DNA of 64,000 nucleotides from NCBI RefSeq assembly GCF_002127215.1, contig NZ_NFUT01000001.1, positions 682,001 to 746,000 of the forward strand. The letters run 5' to 3'. A model generated the notes under the pieces. It searched no databases and was not told the DNA's origin. It worked only from the letters and a program-made list of their open reading frames with translations. This DNA comes from Hydrogenophaga sp. IBVHS2. Lineage in GTDB: Bacteria > Pseudomonadota > Gammaproteobacteria > Burkholderiales > Burkholderiaceae_C. How positions within the stretch are numbered: the first letter of the stretch is position 1; each line of letters opens with the position of its first letter. A program made the translations under genes and the position numbers. Shown piece by piece: positions 49,831 through 59,108 of the stretch.

Positions 49831-52230
49831 ATGTCCCAACTGTTCGGTGCGACCGACCTGGTCGTTCCCTTTGAAAAGCTCAGGATGAGCGATGTCGAGG
49901 CCGTCGGCGGCAAGAACGCCAGCCTCGGCGAGATGATCTCGCAGCTGCCCAGCGGCGTGAAGGTGCCCACCGGCTTTGCCACCACGGCCCACGCGTTCCG
50001 CCAGTTCCTCAAGCACGACGGTCTGGCCGACCGCATCAATGCCCGGCTCGATGCGCTCGACACCGAGGACGTCCGTGCGCTGGCGGCCGCCGGCGCCGAG
50101 ATCCGCGCCATGGTCGAGGCCCAGCCGTTCCCGGCCGATCTGGAACAGGCCATCCGCGCCGAGTTCGCCACACTCAGTGCCGGCAACCCGCAGGCCTCCT
50201 TCGCCGTGCGCTCCTCGGCCACCGCCGAGGACCTGCCCGATGCCTCCTTTGCCGGCCAGCAGGAGACCTTCCTGAACGTGGTGGGCATCGAGGACGTGCT
50301 GCACAAGATGAAGGAGGTGTTTGCCTCCCTCTACAACGACCGCGCCATCAGCTACCGCGTGCACAAGGGCTTTGCCCACGCCGACGTGGCCCTGTCGGCC
50401 GGCGTGCAGCGCATGGTCCGCTCCGACCTGGGGGCGGCCGGCGTGATGTTCACCATCGACACCGAATCCGGTTTCGAGGATGTCGTCTTCATCACCTCCA
50501 GCTACGGCCTGGGCGAGACGGTGGTGCAGGGCGCTGTGAACCCGGACGAGTTCTATGTGCACAAGCCCATGCTCAAGGCCGGCAAGCGCGCACTCATCCG
50601 CCGCAACCTGGGCAGCAAGCTGATCCAGATGACCTTCAGCACCCCGGAGGAGAAGGCCGCCACCGGCAAGCTGGTCAAGACGGTCGACGTGCCGGTGGAG
50701 CAGCGCAACCGCTACAGCCTGAGCGATGCCGACGTCGAGCAGCTGGCCCGCTACGCCCTGGTCATCGAGCAGCACTACGGTCGCCCGATGGACATCGAAT
50801 GGGGCAAGGACGGCACCGACGGCCAGCTCTACATCCTGCAGGCCCGTCCCGAGACGGTGAAGAGCCAGTCCGCCGGCAAGACCGAGGTGCGCTACAAGCT
50901 CAAGGGCAAGGGCGCCGTGCTGGCCAGCGGCCGCGCCATCGGCCAGAAGGTCGGCACCGGCCCGGTGCGCCTGGTGCACAACATCAGCGAGATGGACAAG
51001 GTGCAGCCCGGCGACGTGCTGGTGACCGACATGACCGACCCCAACTGGGAACCGGTGATGAAGCGGGCGAGTGCCATCGTCACCAACCGGGGTGGCCGCA
51101 CCTGCCACGCGGCCATCATCGCCCGCGAGCTGGGCATCCCGGCCGTGGTGGGCTGCGGTGACGCCACCGAGCAGCTCAAGGACGGCACCCTGGTGACGGT
51201 GAGCTGCGCCGAGGGCGACACCGGCCAGATCTACGACGGCCTGCTGGAGACCGAGGTCACCGAGGTGCAGCGCGGCGAGATGCCGGACATCGACGTCAAG
51301 ATCATGATGAACGTCGGCAACCCGCAGCTGGCCTTCGACTTCGCCCAGATTCCCAACGGCGGTGTCGGCCTGGCGCGGCTGGAGTTCATCATCAACAACA
51401 ACATCGGCGTGCACCCCAAGGCCATCCTGGACTACCCGGCGGTGGATGCCGACCTGAAGAAGGCGGTGGAGTCGGTGGCCCGCGGCCATGCCAGCCCGCG
51501 TGCCTTCTATGTGGACAAGGTGGCCGAAGGCGTGGCCACCATCGCCGCGGCCTTCTGGCCCAAGCCGGTCATCGTGCGGCTGTCGGACTTCAAGTCCAAC
51601 GAGTACCGCAAGCTGGTCGGCGGCAGCCGCTACGAGCCGGACGAGGAAAACCCGATGCTGGGCTTCCGGGGCGCCGCCCGCTACATCAGCCACGACTTTG
51701 CCGAAGCCTTTGCCATGGAGTGCGAGGCACTGAAGCGGGTGCGCGAGGACATGGGCCTGACCAACGTCCAGGTCATGGTGCCGTTCGTGCGCACCCTGGA
51801 GCAGGCCCGCAAGGTGACCGAGCTGCTGGCGGCCAAGGGCCTGAAGCGGGGCGAGAACGATCTCAAGCTGATCATGATGTGCGAGATTCCGAGCAACGCC
51901 GTGCTGGCCAGGGACTTCCTGCAGTACTTCGACGGCTTCTCCATCGGCTCCAACGACCTGACCCAGCTCACCCTGGGTCTGGACCGCGATTCCGGGCTGG
52001 AGCTGCTGGCGCACGACTTCGACGAGCGTGATCCGGCGGTCAAGGCGCTGCTCAAGCTGGCCATCGGCGCCTGCAAGGCCGAGGGCAAGTACGTGGGCAT
52101 CTGCGGCCAGGGCCCCAGCGATCACCCCGACTTCGCCCAGTGGCTGCGCGACGAGGGCATCAGCTCGATCTCGCTCAACCCGGACTCGGTGGTGGACACC
52201 TGGCAGCTGCTGGCCGGACAGGCCGGCTGA
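49831..52230 (+). CDS. ppsA: Phosphoenolpyruvate synthase
   Basis: PpsA makes PEP from pyruvate and ATP for gluconeogenesis. The 799-residue protein starts [20 protein letters not shown] after CAGGAG. It has an N-terminal nucleotide-binding domain ([20 protein letters not shown]), the phosphohistidine domain with [20 protein letters not shown], and a C-terminal PEP/pyruvate barrel with [17 protein letters not shown] and CGQGPSDHP. It is regulated post-translationally by PpsR encoded divergently. A terminator follows 20 bases after its stop. Confidence 0.97.
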   Translation: MSQLFGATDLVVPFEKLRMSDVEAVGGKNASLGEMISQLPSGVKVPTGFATTAHAFRQFLKHDGLADRINARLDALDTEDVRALAAAGAEIRAMVEAQPFPADLEQAIRAEFATLSAGNPQASFAVRSSATAEDLPDASFAGQQETFLNVVGIEDVLHKMKEVFASLYNDRAISYRVHKGFAHADVALSAGVQRMVRSDLGAAGVMFTIDTESGFEDVVFITSSYGLGETVVQGAVNPDEFYVHKPMLKAGKRALIRRNLGSKLIQMTFSTPEEKAATGKLVKTVDVPVEQRNRYSLSDADVEQLARYALVIEQHYGRPMDIEWGKDGTDGQLYILQARPETVKSQSAGKTEVRYKLKGKGAVLASGRAIGQKVGTGPVRLVHNISEMDKVQPGDVLVTDMTDPNWEPVMKRASAIVTNRGGRTCHAAIIARELGIPAVVGCGDATEQLKDGTLVTVSCAEGDTGQIYDGLLETEVTEVQRGEMPDIDVKIMMNVGNPQLAFDFAQIPNGGVGLARLEFIINNNIGVHPKAILDYPAVDADLKKAVESVARGHASPRAFYVDKVAEGVATIAAAFWPKPVIVRLSDFKSNEYRKLVGGSRYEPDEENPMLGFRGAARYISHDFAEAFAMECEALKRVREDMGLTNVQVMVPFVRTLEQARKVTELLAAKGLKRGENDLKLIMMCEIPSNAVLARDFLQYFDGFSIGSNDLTQLTLGLDRDSGLELLAHDFDERDPAVKALLKLAIGACKAEGKYVGICGQGPSDHPDFAQWLRDEGISSISLNPDSVVDTWQLLAGQAG

Positions 52231-52250
52231 CGGTGCTCTGCCACCCCCAG

Positions 52251-52275
52251 AAAGGCGACCTCGGTCGCCTTTTTT
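52251..52275 (+). terminator. Terminator of ppsA
   Basis: The stem AAAGGCGA / TCGCCTTT with loop CCTCGG is followed by a T-run. It is 20 bases past the ppsA stop. Confidence 0.85.
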
Positions 52276-52411
52276 CATGGGCGATCCCGGCGTGATGGCC
52301 TTCACGGGAAAACCCTCATGGGGTTTGACCTGCACTGACGACTTCCTGACAGGTTTTGTAAGAACTCGGTAAGGTGCCGATCCAGAATCGCGGCAGCGTT
52401 AAGACATCCTT

Positions 52412-52708
52412 ATGTTGCTGCTCATTTCCTCCCTCAAGCTCATCACCGAAATTGCGTTGCTGTCGCTCTTTGGCCGGTGGATCCTGGGTTTGCTGGCGGG
52501 CCAGAAGAAGGACAGCAATGTCTTCTACAAGCTGCTGGAAGTCATGAGCAAGCCCTTCGTCCAGATCGCCCGGCTGATCACGCCCAAGGTGGTGCTTGAC
52601 CGGCACGTGCCGCTGGTGGCCTTCCTGCTGCTGGCGTTTGCCTGGCTGATCGTGACCTGGACCAAGGTGAACCATTGCATCCGCATCGGCGTGGAGATGT
52701 GCCAATGA
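52412..52708 (+). CDS. Small two-helix membrane protein, 98 residues
   Basis: This is a 98-residue protein with an N-terminal hydrophobic segment (MLLLISSLKLITEIALLSLF) and a second helix near residues 68–84 (VPLVAFLLLAFAWLIVTW), joined by a basic loop. Its TGA overlaps the ATG of the next gene as ATGA, so the two proteins are translationally coupled and probably interact. I cannot name the family. Similar small membrane proteins next to a TPR protein are seen in betaproteobacteria. Confidence 0.75.
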   Translation: MLLLISSLKLITEIALLSLFGRWILGLLAGQKKDSNVFYKLLEVMSKPFVQIARLITPKVVLDRHVPLVAFLLLAFAWLIVTWTKVNHCIRIGVEMCQ

Positions 52709-53280
52709 ACCGTGCGCTCAACCTGTTGTACCTGCGGACCCTGGTCCGTGTGCTGCTGCTGTTCGGCCAGCGCGACGCCGCGCTGCAGCGGGTGCAGGAG
52801 ATGATCGCGCTGGACCCGCAGGACCGCTACGCCCTGTCCACCATGGCGCACCTGCAGGTCGAAACCGGGCAGCGGACCGCTGCCATCGCCACGCTGGAGC
52901 AGATCGTGGCGCTCTATCCGGACTTTGCGCCGGGCTGGTTCAACCTGGGCTTCGTGGCCGAGGAGGGTGACCAGCTGGAGAGGGCCGAGGCGGCCTTCCG
53001 CCGCGCCATCGAGCTCGACGCCAAATTTGACCGCGCCTGGTATGGCCTGGGCATCTGCCTGATCCGCCAGCGCCGCTTCGACGAGGCCGTCCAGGCCCTG
53101 CGTCGCAACACCGAACTGCAACCCATGAGCCCCTACGGCTGGTACCAGCTGGCCCGGGTTCATGTCGACCGGCAAGAGCCCGAGGAGGCGGCGAAGATCA
53201 TCCGCCACCTGCGCGGGTTCGAGCCCAAGGTGGCCGCCCAGCTGGAGCGCGAGACGGGTCTGGGCAAAGCCCGGGCCTGA
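52705..53280 (+). CDS. Tetratricopeptide-repeat protein
   Basis: This is a 191-residue protein with about four TPR units between residues 25 and 165. Diagnostic stretches are GWFNLGFVAEEGDQLERAEA and AWYGLGICLIRQRRFDEAVQ. The N-terminal LLYLRTLVRVLLLFGQRD is hydrophobic and amphipathic, and no signal peptide cleavage site is obvious. Its ATG overlaps the stop of the small membrane protein by four bases, which suggests a membrane-tethered scaffold complex. The partners are unknown. Confidence 0.85.
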   Translation: MNRALNLLYLRTLVRVLLLFGQRDAALQRVQEMIALDPQDRYALSTMAHLQVETGQRTAAIATLEQIVALYPDFAPGWFNLGFVAEEGDQLERAEAAFRRAIELDAKFDRAWYGLGICLIRQRRFDEAVQALRRNTELQPMSPYGWYQLARVHVDRQEPEEAAKIIRHLRGFEPKVAAQLERETGLGKARA

Positions 53281-53425
53281 GTCGTGTTCCGGCCAGGCGG
53301 CCGATAACAAGCGGTCGGGCGCCCGGGTGCCCGGCCAACAACCGCGAGCCGGTTGCAGTGTGCCCACAGGAGACGGGCGCAGCTCGTGATTTGCCCGAGA
53401 GGGTGTTGCTGATGGAGGTCGAATC

Positions 53426-53686
53426 GTGGAAATGACCGAAAGCCACCGCCAGTACTGGCGGAAGAACCTGAGAGTCACGGCAATCCTGCTGGCGATCTGG
53501 TTCGTGTTGACATTCGTGGTGAGCTACTTCGCCCGTGATCTGAGCTTCAGCTTCTTTGGCTGGCCGTTCAGTTTCTGGGTGGGGGCGCAAGGTGCCCTGG
53601 TGGGCTATGTGGCCATCATCGGCTACTACGCCTGGTACATGAACAAGCTCGACATCGAACACGGTGTCGAGGAAGTCGAGGAGTGA
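53426..53686 (+). CDS. Sodium/substrate symporter small subunit (DUF4212)
   Basis: This is an 86-residue protein with two membrane helices (AILLAIWFVLTFVVSYFARD and FWVGAQGALVGYVAIIGYYA) and an acidic end. It belongs to the DUF4212 family, which always accompanies an SSS-type symporter. GTG at 53426 is preferred as start because GGAGG lies 7 bases upstream. An ATG two codons later is the alternative. The symporter gene begins 3 bases after its stop. The likely role is assembly or activity of the partner. Confidence 0.92.
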   Translation: MEMTESHRQYWRKNLRVTAILLAIWFVLTFVVSYFARDLSFSFFGWPFSFWVGAQGALVGYVAIIGYYAWYMNKLDIEHGVEEVEE

Positions 53687-53689
53687 TCC

Positions 53690-55810
53690 ATGGCAGGCAT
53701 GTTTGAAACAGGTGCCGCCGGTGGCGGTGGCTCCAACAAGGCGTTCAAGTCGCAGCTCAACAAGGTCTACGCCTGGTACACCGGGGGCTTCGCGGCCTTC
53801 GTGATCGTGCTGGCGGTGCTGGAGCAGATGGGCCTTCCGCGCGAGTGGATCGGCTTCATCTTCCTGCTGGCCACCATCGGCCTGTACGCCGGCATCGGCA
53901 TCATGAGCCGCACCACCGACGCGGCCGAGTACTACGTGGCAGGTCGCCGGGTTCCGGCCATCTACAACGGCATGGCCACCGGCGCGGACTGGATGTCGGC
54001 CGCGTCCTTCATCGGCATGGCCGGTACCCTGTACCTGCAGGGTTACAGCGGTCTGGCCTTCATCATGGGCTGGACCGGCGGTTACTGCCTGGTGGCGCTG
54101 TTCCTGGCGCCGTACCTGCGCAAGTTCGGCCAGTTCACGATCCCTGACTTCCTGGGCGAGCGCTACGGCGGCAACGCGGCCCGTTTCGTCGGCATCCTGA
54201 TCGCCATCCTGGTGTCGTTCGTGTACGTGGTGGCCCAGATCTACGGCGTGGGCCTGATCACCGCCCGACTGACCGGCGTGGCCTTCGAGCTCGGCGTGTT
54301 CCTGGGCCTGGGCGGCATTCTGGTCTGCTCGTTCCTGGGCGGCATGCGTGCCGTCACCTGGACCCAGGTGGCCCAGTACATCGTGCTGATCGTGGCCTAC
54401 ATGATCCCGGTGGTGTGGCTGTCGGTGAAGCAGACCAGCAATCCCGTCCCGCAGGTGGCCTACGGCTACCAGCTGGAGAAGGTGACTGCCAAGGAAAAGG
54501 TGCTGATGGCCGATCCCAAGGAAGTGGAAGTGCGCGAAGTCTTCAAGGCCCGCGCCGCCGCCCTGGGCGAGAAGCTGAAGGACCCGGCAGCCGCCCTGGC
54601 CGCCGACAAGGCCGCCGCCGAGAAGAAGATCGCCGACCTGAAGGCCGCCAACGCACCGGCCGCCGACGTGGCCGCTGCCGAGAAGGCGCTGGCCGCTCTG
54701 CCGAAGGATCCCGAGGCGGCCAAGAAAGCCTGGACGGCGGCCAAGGCCGCTGCCGAGGCCAAGGCCCGTCCGCTCAACGGCATGGCCCCGCACGCCCAGG
54801 CGTTCAGCGGCGACCCGAACGGCGACGAGAAGGCCCAGGCCGCTTACGACAACTCGCGTCGCAACTTCCTGGCCCTGATCTTCTGCCTGATGGTGGGTAC
54901 GGCCGCGCTGCCGCACATCCTGATGCGCTACTACACGGTGCCCAGCGTGAAGGAAGCCCGTCAGTCGGTCACCTGGTCGCTGTTCTTCATCTTCCTGCTC
55001 TACTTCACCGCGCCTGCCCTGGCGGTGCTGGTGAAGTACGAAGTGTTCCACGTGCTGGTGGGAACGCCATTCGACCAGTTGCCGGCGTGGGTGGCTTCGT
55101 GGAACAAGGTGGATCCGAGCCTGATGTCGGTGACCGACATCAACAAGGACGGCCTGCTGCAGCTCAACGAGATGACCATCGGTGGCGACATCATCGTGCT
55201 GGCCACGCCGGAAATCGGTGGCTTGCCCTACGTGATTTCGGGTCTGGTGGCCGCTGGTGGCCTGGCCGCTGCGCTGTCCACGGCCGATGGTTTGCTGCTC
55301 ACCATCGCCAACGCGCTGTCGCACGACCTGTACTACAAGATGATCGACCCCAATGCCTCGACCGCCCGCCGCGTGACCATCTCCAAGGTCCTGCTGCTGG
55401 TCGTGGCGCTGATGGCGGCCTACGTGGCTTCCCTAAAGGTGGCCGACATCCTGTTCCTGGTGTCCGCAGCGTTCTCGCTGGCCGCCGCAGGCTTCTTCCC
55501 GGCGCTGGTGCTGGGCATCTTCTGGAAGCGGGCGACCGGTCCGGGCGCGGTGCTGGGCATGATCGCCGGCGTGTCGGTGACCTTCTATTACATGGCCACC
55601 ACCCAGCCCTGGATGCGCGGCCTGTTCGGCGTGACCGGTCCGGTGGCCGACTACACCTGGTGGGGCATCGCGCCGATCTCGGCCGGTGTCTTCGGGGTGC
55701 CCATCGGCATGGCCGTGATCATTCTGGTGAGCCTGGTGACCCCGGCGCCCAGCAAGAAGATCCAGGAACTGGTGGAGCATGTGCGCTACCCCAACCTGAA
55801 GATGTCCTGA
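53690..55810 (+). CDS. Sodium/solute symporter (VC_2705-type) with Ala/Lys-rich insertion
   Basis: This is a solute:sodium symporter of the SSS family, in the branch close to ActP that pairs with DUF4212 proteins and is likely to import a short carboxylate such as acetate. The 706-residue protein contains [40 protein letters not shown] and [20 protein letters not shown], typical of the family. Between about residues 262 and 390 there is a hydrophilic insertion very rich in Ala and Lys, predicted to be helical or coiled-coil. It makes the protein longer than most relatives. A terminator follows 49 bases after the stop. Confidence 0.92.
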   Translation: MAGMFETGAAGGGGSNKAFKSQLNKVYAWYTGGFAAFVIVLAVLEQMGLPREWIGFIFLLATIGLYAGIGIMSRTTDAAEYYVAGRRVPAIYNGMATGADWMSAASFIGMAGTLYLQGYSGLAFIMGWTGGYCLVALFLAPYLRKFGQFTIPDFLGERYGGNAARFVGILIAILVSFVYVVAQIYGVGLITARLTGVAFELGVFLGLGGILVCSFLGGMRAVTWTQVAQYIVLIVAYMIPVVWLSVKQTSNPVPQVAYGYQLEKVTAKEKVLMADPKEVEVREVFKARAAALGEKLKDPAAALAADKAAAEKKIADLKAANAPAADVAAAEKALAALPKDPEAAKKAWTAAKAAAEAKARPLNGMAPHAQAFSGDPNGDEKAQAAYDNSRRNFLALIFCLMVGTAALPHILMRYYTVPSVKEARQSVTWSLFFIFLLYFTAPALAVLVKYEVFHVLVGTPFDQLPAWVASWNKVDPSLMSVTDINKDGLLQLNEMTIGGDIIVLATPEIGGLPYVISGLVAAGGLAAALSTADGLLLTIANALSHDLYYKMIDPNASTARRVTISKVLLLVVALMAAYVASLKVADILFLVSAAFSLAAAGFFPALVLGIFWKRATGPGAVLGMIAGVSVTFYYMATTQPWMRGLFGVTGPVADYTWWGIAPISAGVFGVPIGMAVIILVSLVTPAPSKKIQELVEHVRYPNLKMS

Positions 55811-55859
55811 GCCTCATCAGGCCTCTGAACCGCCTGTCCTACTCCCCGGACAGGCCCCG

Positions 55860-55894
55860 AACCCGGCGTGGCTGTCAAGCCCGCCGGGTTTTTT
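55860..55894 (+). terminator. Terminator of the symporter operon
   Basis: The stem AACCCGGCG / CGCCGGGTT with a 13-base loop is followed by TTTT. Its T-run ends only 2 bases before the -10 element of the rpsF promoter. Confidence 0.8.
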
Positions 55895-55896
55895 GC

Positions 55897-55902
55897 TAGA
55901 AT
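55897..55902 (+). promoter_or_regulatory. -10 element of the rpsF operon promoter
   Basis: TAGAAT lies 65 bases upstream of rpsF, directly after the preceding terminator. The -35 must overlap the terminator stem-loop; CTGTCA, 19 bases upstream, is the best candidate. Confidence 0.55.
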
Positions 55903-55967
55903 CGCGGGATTGCCTTGCTGCACCCCAGTCGACGCCGGGGGCAGCTTTTCATCCACAAGGAGAGTCC

Positions 55968-56339
55968 ATGCGTCATTACGAAATCGTGCTGCTGATCCAC
56001 CCGGATCAGAGCGAACAGGTGCCCGCCATGCTGGAGCGCTACAAGGGCATGATCACCGCCGGCGGCGGCAAGATCCACCGCGTTGAAGACTGGGGTCGTC
56101 GCCAGATGGCCTACCAGATCAACAAGCTGTCCAAGGCCCACTACCTGTGCGTGAACATCGAGGCCGGTCAGGCCGTGATGGCCGAACTGGAGCATGCCTT
56201 CAAGTTCAACGACGCCGTCCTGCGTCACCTCACCGTGCAGCGCAAGAAGGCCGAGACCGGTCCTTCGGCCATGATGCGCACCGTCGAGCGTGAAGAAGCC
56301 CGCAAGGCCGCGCAGCAACCGCAGGAACAGGCCGCCTGA
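55968..56339 (+). CDS. rpsF: 30S ribosomal protein S6
   Basis: S6 is a small-subunit platform protein that binds next to S18. The 123-residue product starts [20 protein letters not shown] after AAGGAG and has the conserved [20 protein letters not shown]. The Ala/Gln-rich C-terminal tail ([15 protein letters not shown]) is a normal variable extension. It heads the rpsF–priB–rpsR–rplI operon. Confidence 0.98.
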   Translation: MRHYEIVLLIHPDQSEQVPAMLERYKGMITAGGGKIHRVEDWGRRQMAYQINKLSKAHYLCVNIEAGQAVMAELEHAFKFNDAVLRHLTVQRKKAETGPSAMMRTVEREEARKAAQQPQEQAA

Positions 56340-56362
56340 TTGCCGGCGGCGCGCCACAGGGA

Positions 56363-56650
56363 GTGAACCGGTTCAGCGTGACGGCGGCGGTGGTGCAGGT
56401 GCAGAGCCTGCGCTACACCCCGGCAGGCATCCCGGCCGTGAATCTGGTGCTGGAGCACGGGTCACAGGTCGTCGAACTGGACACCCCCCGCCTGGTGAAA
56501 CTTCAGCTGAGGGCCGTGGCCTTCGGCGCACTGGCCGAAGTGCTGTCCCGACAGGGCATGGACACGGTCTGCCGGTTTGAAGGTTTCCTGGCGAATGCGC
56601 GCACAGGCAAGGGCGTGGTGTTCCACATCCAAGATTTCAGCAAGACATAG
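56363..56650 (+). CDS. priB: Primosomal replication protein N
   Basis: PriB is an OB-fold single-strand DNA-binding protein that bridges PriA and DnaT in replication restart. The 95-residue product begins at GTG 56363 with [20 protein letters not shown] and ends [14 protein letters not shown]. The core [14 protein letters not shown] is typical. Its place between rpsF and rpsR is conserved in proteobacteria. The Shine–Dalgarno AGGGAG abuts the start unusually closely. Confidence 0.93.
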   Translation: MNRFSVTAAVVQVQSLRYTPAGIPAVNLVLEHGSQVVELDTPRLVKLQLRAVAFGALAEVLSRQGMDTVCRFEGFLANARTGKGVVFHIQDFSKT

Positions 56651-56661
56651 GAAGGCCCATC

Positions 56662-56943
56662 ATGGCTGCACCCAAGCGTTTCAACAAAGACAAGCGCCCC
56701 AAGCGCAACACCCAATCGCTGCTGTTCAAGCGCAAGCGCTTCTGCCGCTTCACCGTGGCCAACGTCGAAGAAGTCGACTACAAGGACGTCGATGTCCTGC
56801 GCGACTTCATCGCCGAAAACGGCAAGATCATCCCCGCGCGCCTGACCGGCACGCGTGCCTTCTACCAGCGTCAGGTCAACACCGCCATCAAGCGTGCGCG
56901 CTTCCTTGGCATGTTGCCTTACAGCGACCAGCACCGCGTCTGA
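56662..56943 (+). CDS. rpsR: 30S ribosomal protein S18
   Basis: S18 partners S6 in the small-subunit platform. The 93-residue protein contains the family core [20 protein letters not shown] and [20 protein letters not shown], with basic residues throughout. It has a slightly longer basic N-terminus than E. coli S18 ([20 protein letters not shown]). It is preceded by GGAAGG and lies 11 bases after priB. Confidence 0.97.
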   Translation: MAAPKRFNKDKRPKRNTQSLLFKRKRFCRFTVANVEEVDYKDVDVLRDFIAENGKIIPARLTGTRAFYQRQVNTAIKRARFLGMLPYSDQHRV

Positions 56944-56956
56944 AAGAGAGCCTGAC

Positions 56957-57409
56957 ATGCAAATCATCCTGCTCGACAAAGTTGTCAATCTCGGCGCCCT
57001 CGGCGATGTGGTCAAGGTCAAGGACGGCTACGCCCGCAACTTCCTGATCCCCACCGGCCGTGCCCGCCGCGCCACCCAGTCCGCCATCGCCGAGTTCGAG
57101 GCACGCCGTGCCGAGCTCGAAAAAGTGGCCGCCGCCAAGCTGGCCGAAGCCCAGGCCCTGGGCGAGAAGCTCGCCGGCGTGACCGTCAAGCTGAGCCAGA
57201 AGGCCGGCGTCGACGGCCGTCTGTTCGGCTCCGTGACCAACCACGACGTGGCCGAAGAGCTGAGCAAGCAAGGCTTCTCGGTGGCCAAGTCGCAAGTGCG
57301 CATGCCCAACGGCCCGCTGAAGATGGTGGGCGACTACACCGTCAGCGTGAACCTGCACACCGACGTCACCGTCGACGTGGCCGTGAGCGTGCTGGGCGAG
57401 ACCGCCTGA
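56957..57409 (+). CDS. rplI: 50S ribosomal protein L9
   Basis: L9 is an elongated large-subunit protein of the L1 stalk base. The 150-residue product starts [20 protein letters not shown], with [20 protein letters not shown] and then the long connecting helix, and a C-terminal domain with [20 protein letters not shown]. It is the last gene of the ribosomal operon and is followed by a terminator. Confidence 0.98.
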   Translation: MQIILLDKVVNLGALGDVVKVKDGYARNFLIPTGRARRATQSAIAEFEARRAELEKVAAAKLAEAQALGEKLAGVTVKLSQKAGVDGRLFGSVTNHDVAEELSKQGFSVAKSQVRMPNGPLKMVGDYTVSVNLHTDVTVDVAVSVLGETA

Positions 57410-57430
57410 CCCTCTGCGGTTCCGATCAAG

Positions 57431-57461
57431 GCCGCTGTCCTTCGGGGCAGCGGCTTTTTTC
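57431..57461 (+). terminator. Terminator after rplI
   Basis: The stem GCCGCTGTCC / GGGCAGCGGC with a short TTC-type loop is followed by a T-run. It lies 22 bases past the rplI stop and isolates the ribosomal operon from dnaB. Confidence 0.88.
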
Positions 57462-57476
57462 TTTGGGGTGACCGGT

Positions 57477-57517
57477 TATCCCGGTCGCTGCACAGTTATC
57501 CAACCGGTTTTCCACAG
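57477..57517 (+). promoter_or_regulatory. Cluster of DnaA-box-like 9-mers upstream of dnaB
   Basis: TTATCCCGG (57477), TTATCCAAC (57497) and TTTTCCACA (57509) all have the same orientation as the DnaA box TTATCCACA, with 3, 2 and 1 mismatches. They fall within 41 bases in the 119-base gap between the rplI terminator and dnaB. Control of dnaB by DnaA is possible. Confidence 0.4.
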
Positions 57518-57580
57518 GCTTGTCCCCTGACAGAACCCGGTTCTCTCCGTACCATGATCGGCTTGCCCCGATCGCCCACC

Positions 57581-59002
57581 ATGTCCGCCGCCTTCCCCAG
57601 CCCCTTCCCCGATTTCGACGCCGCCATGGACGACCTGCCCACCGATCGCCAGGTGGCGCAGCTGCGGGTGCCGCCGCACTCCATCGAGGCGGAATCCAGC
57701 GTGCTGGGCGGTCTGCTGCTGGACAACGGCGCCTGGGACCGGGTGGCCGATCTGGTCACCGATTCGGACTTCTACCGCTACGAGCACAAGCTGATCTATT
57801 CGGGCATCGCCAGCCTGGTCAACGGCAACAAGCCGGCCGACGTGGTCACGGTGTTCGAGCACCTGCAGAGCCTGGGCAAGGCCGACGAGGTGGGCGGACT
57901 GGCCTACCTGAACTCGCTGGCGCAGTACGTGCCCAGTGCCGCCAACATCCGGCGCTACGCCGAGATCGTCCGGGAGCGTGCCATCCTGCGCAAGCTGGTC
58001 ACCGCCAGCGACGAGATCGCCACCGCCGCCTTCAACCCCCAAGGCAAGCCGGTCGACAAGATCCTGGACGAGGCCGAGCAGAAGATCTTCCACATCGGCG
58101 AGGAAGGCTCCCGCATGAAGGAGGGCTTTCAGGGCATGGACAAGCTGGTGGTCGACCTGCTGGACCGCGTGCAGGAGATGGCCGACAACCCCAACGACAT
58201 CACCGGTGTGCCCACCGGTTTCGTCGATCTGGACCGCATGACCTCCGGCCTGCAGCCGGGCGACCTGATCGTGCTGGCCGCACGCCCGTCCATGGGCAAG
58301 ACGGCGTTTGCCATCAACATCGCCGAACACGTGGCGCTCAACGAGGGCCTGCCGGTGGCGGTGTTCTCGATGGAAATGGGGGCCTCGCAGCTGGCGGTGC
58401 GTATCGTCGGCTCGATCGGCCGCATCAACCAGAGCCACCTGCGCAGCGGCAAGCTCACCGACGAGGAATGGCCGCGCCTGACCGAGGCGATCGAGAAGCT
58501 GCGCAACGTCTCGCTGCACATCGACGAGACACCGGGCCTCAACCCCAGCGTGCTGCGGGCCAACGCCCGCCGGCTGGCCCGCCAGTGCGGCAAGCTGGGC
58601 CTGATCGTGGTGGACTATCTGCAGCTCATGAGCGGCAGCAGTTCGGAAGGCGAGAACCGCGCCTCGGAGCTGGGCGAGATCTCGCGGGGTCTGAAGATGC
58701 TGGCCAAGGAACTGCAGTGCCCGGTCATCGCGCTCTCGCAGCTCAACCGCTCGGTCGAGACCCGCACCGACAAGCGCCCCATGATGAGCGACCTGCGCGA
58801 ATCCGGCGCCATCGAGCAGGACGCCGACATCATCATGTTCATCTACCGCGACGAGTACTACACCAAGGACGCCTGCAAGGAGCCCGGCGTGGCCGAGATC
58901 ATCATCGGCAAGCAGCGAAACGGCCCCACCGGGACCGTCAAGCTGGCCTTCCTGAACATGCTCACCCGCTTCGAATCACTCGCCGGTGGTGGCGATTACT
59001 GA
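57581..59002 (+). CDS. dnaB: Replicative DNA helicase DnaB
   Basis: DnaB is the hexameric 5'-3' helicase of the replication fork. The 473-residue protein has the N-terminal primase-interacting domain (HSIEAESSVLGGLLLDNGAW) and a RecA-like C-terminal domain with Walker A LAARPSMGKTAFAINIAEH, LIVVDYLQLMSG and the arginine-finger region. There is no intein. The start at 57581 (MSAAFPSPF) is chosen; an ATG at 57554 is also in frame. It follows the ribosomal operon as in many proteobacteria. Confidence 0.97.
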   Translation: MSAAFPSPFPDFDAAMDDLPTDRQVAQLRVPPHSIEAESSVLGGLLLDNGAWDRVADLVTDSDFYRYEHKLIYSGIASLVNGNKPADVVTVFEHLQSLGKADEVGGLAYLNSLAQYVPSAANIRRYAEIVRERAILRKLVTASDEIATAAFNPQGKPVDKILDEAEQKIFHIGEEGSRMKEGFQGMDKLVVDLLDRVQEMADNPNDITGVPTGFVDLDRMTSGLQPGDLIVLAARPSMGKTAFAINIAEHVALNEGLPVAVFSMEMGASQLAVRIVGSIGRINQSHLRSGKLTDEEWPRLTEAIEKLRNVSLHIDETPGLNPSVLRANARRLARQCGKLGLIVVDYLQLMSGSSSEGENRASELGEISRGLKMLAKELQCPVIALSQLNRSVETRTDKRPMMSDLRESGAIEQDADIIMFIYRDEYYTKDACKEPGVAEIIIGKQRNGPTGTVKLAFLNMLTRFESLAGGGDY

Positions 59003-59062
59003 GCCTTGAAAGGCGGTCCAACCCAGTGACACCGCAGAACCGGCTTTGCCGGGCTGCTGGTG

Positions 59063-59097
59063 TCGCCCCCCTCGGGGGGTGACGCGCCTCAGGCGCG
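59063..59097. repeat. Paired hairpins in the dnaB/phoH convergent gap
   Basis: Two adjacent inverted repeats are present: TCGCCCCCC / GGGGGGTGA (59063–59082) and CGCGCCT / AGGCGCG (59083–59097). They are followed by a G-rich run. From memory, very similar GC-rich double hairpins occur many times in intergenic gaps of Comamonadaceae genomes. The likely role is a bidirectional terminator or REP-like element. Confidence 0.5.
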
Positions 59098-59108
59098 GCG
59101 CGGGGGGG

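Noticed and set aside
57581..59002. Possible intein in DnaB
   Set aside because: The protein has normal length and its Walker A and downstream motifs are uninterrupted.
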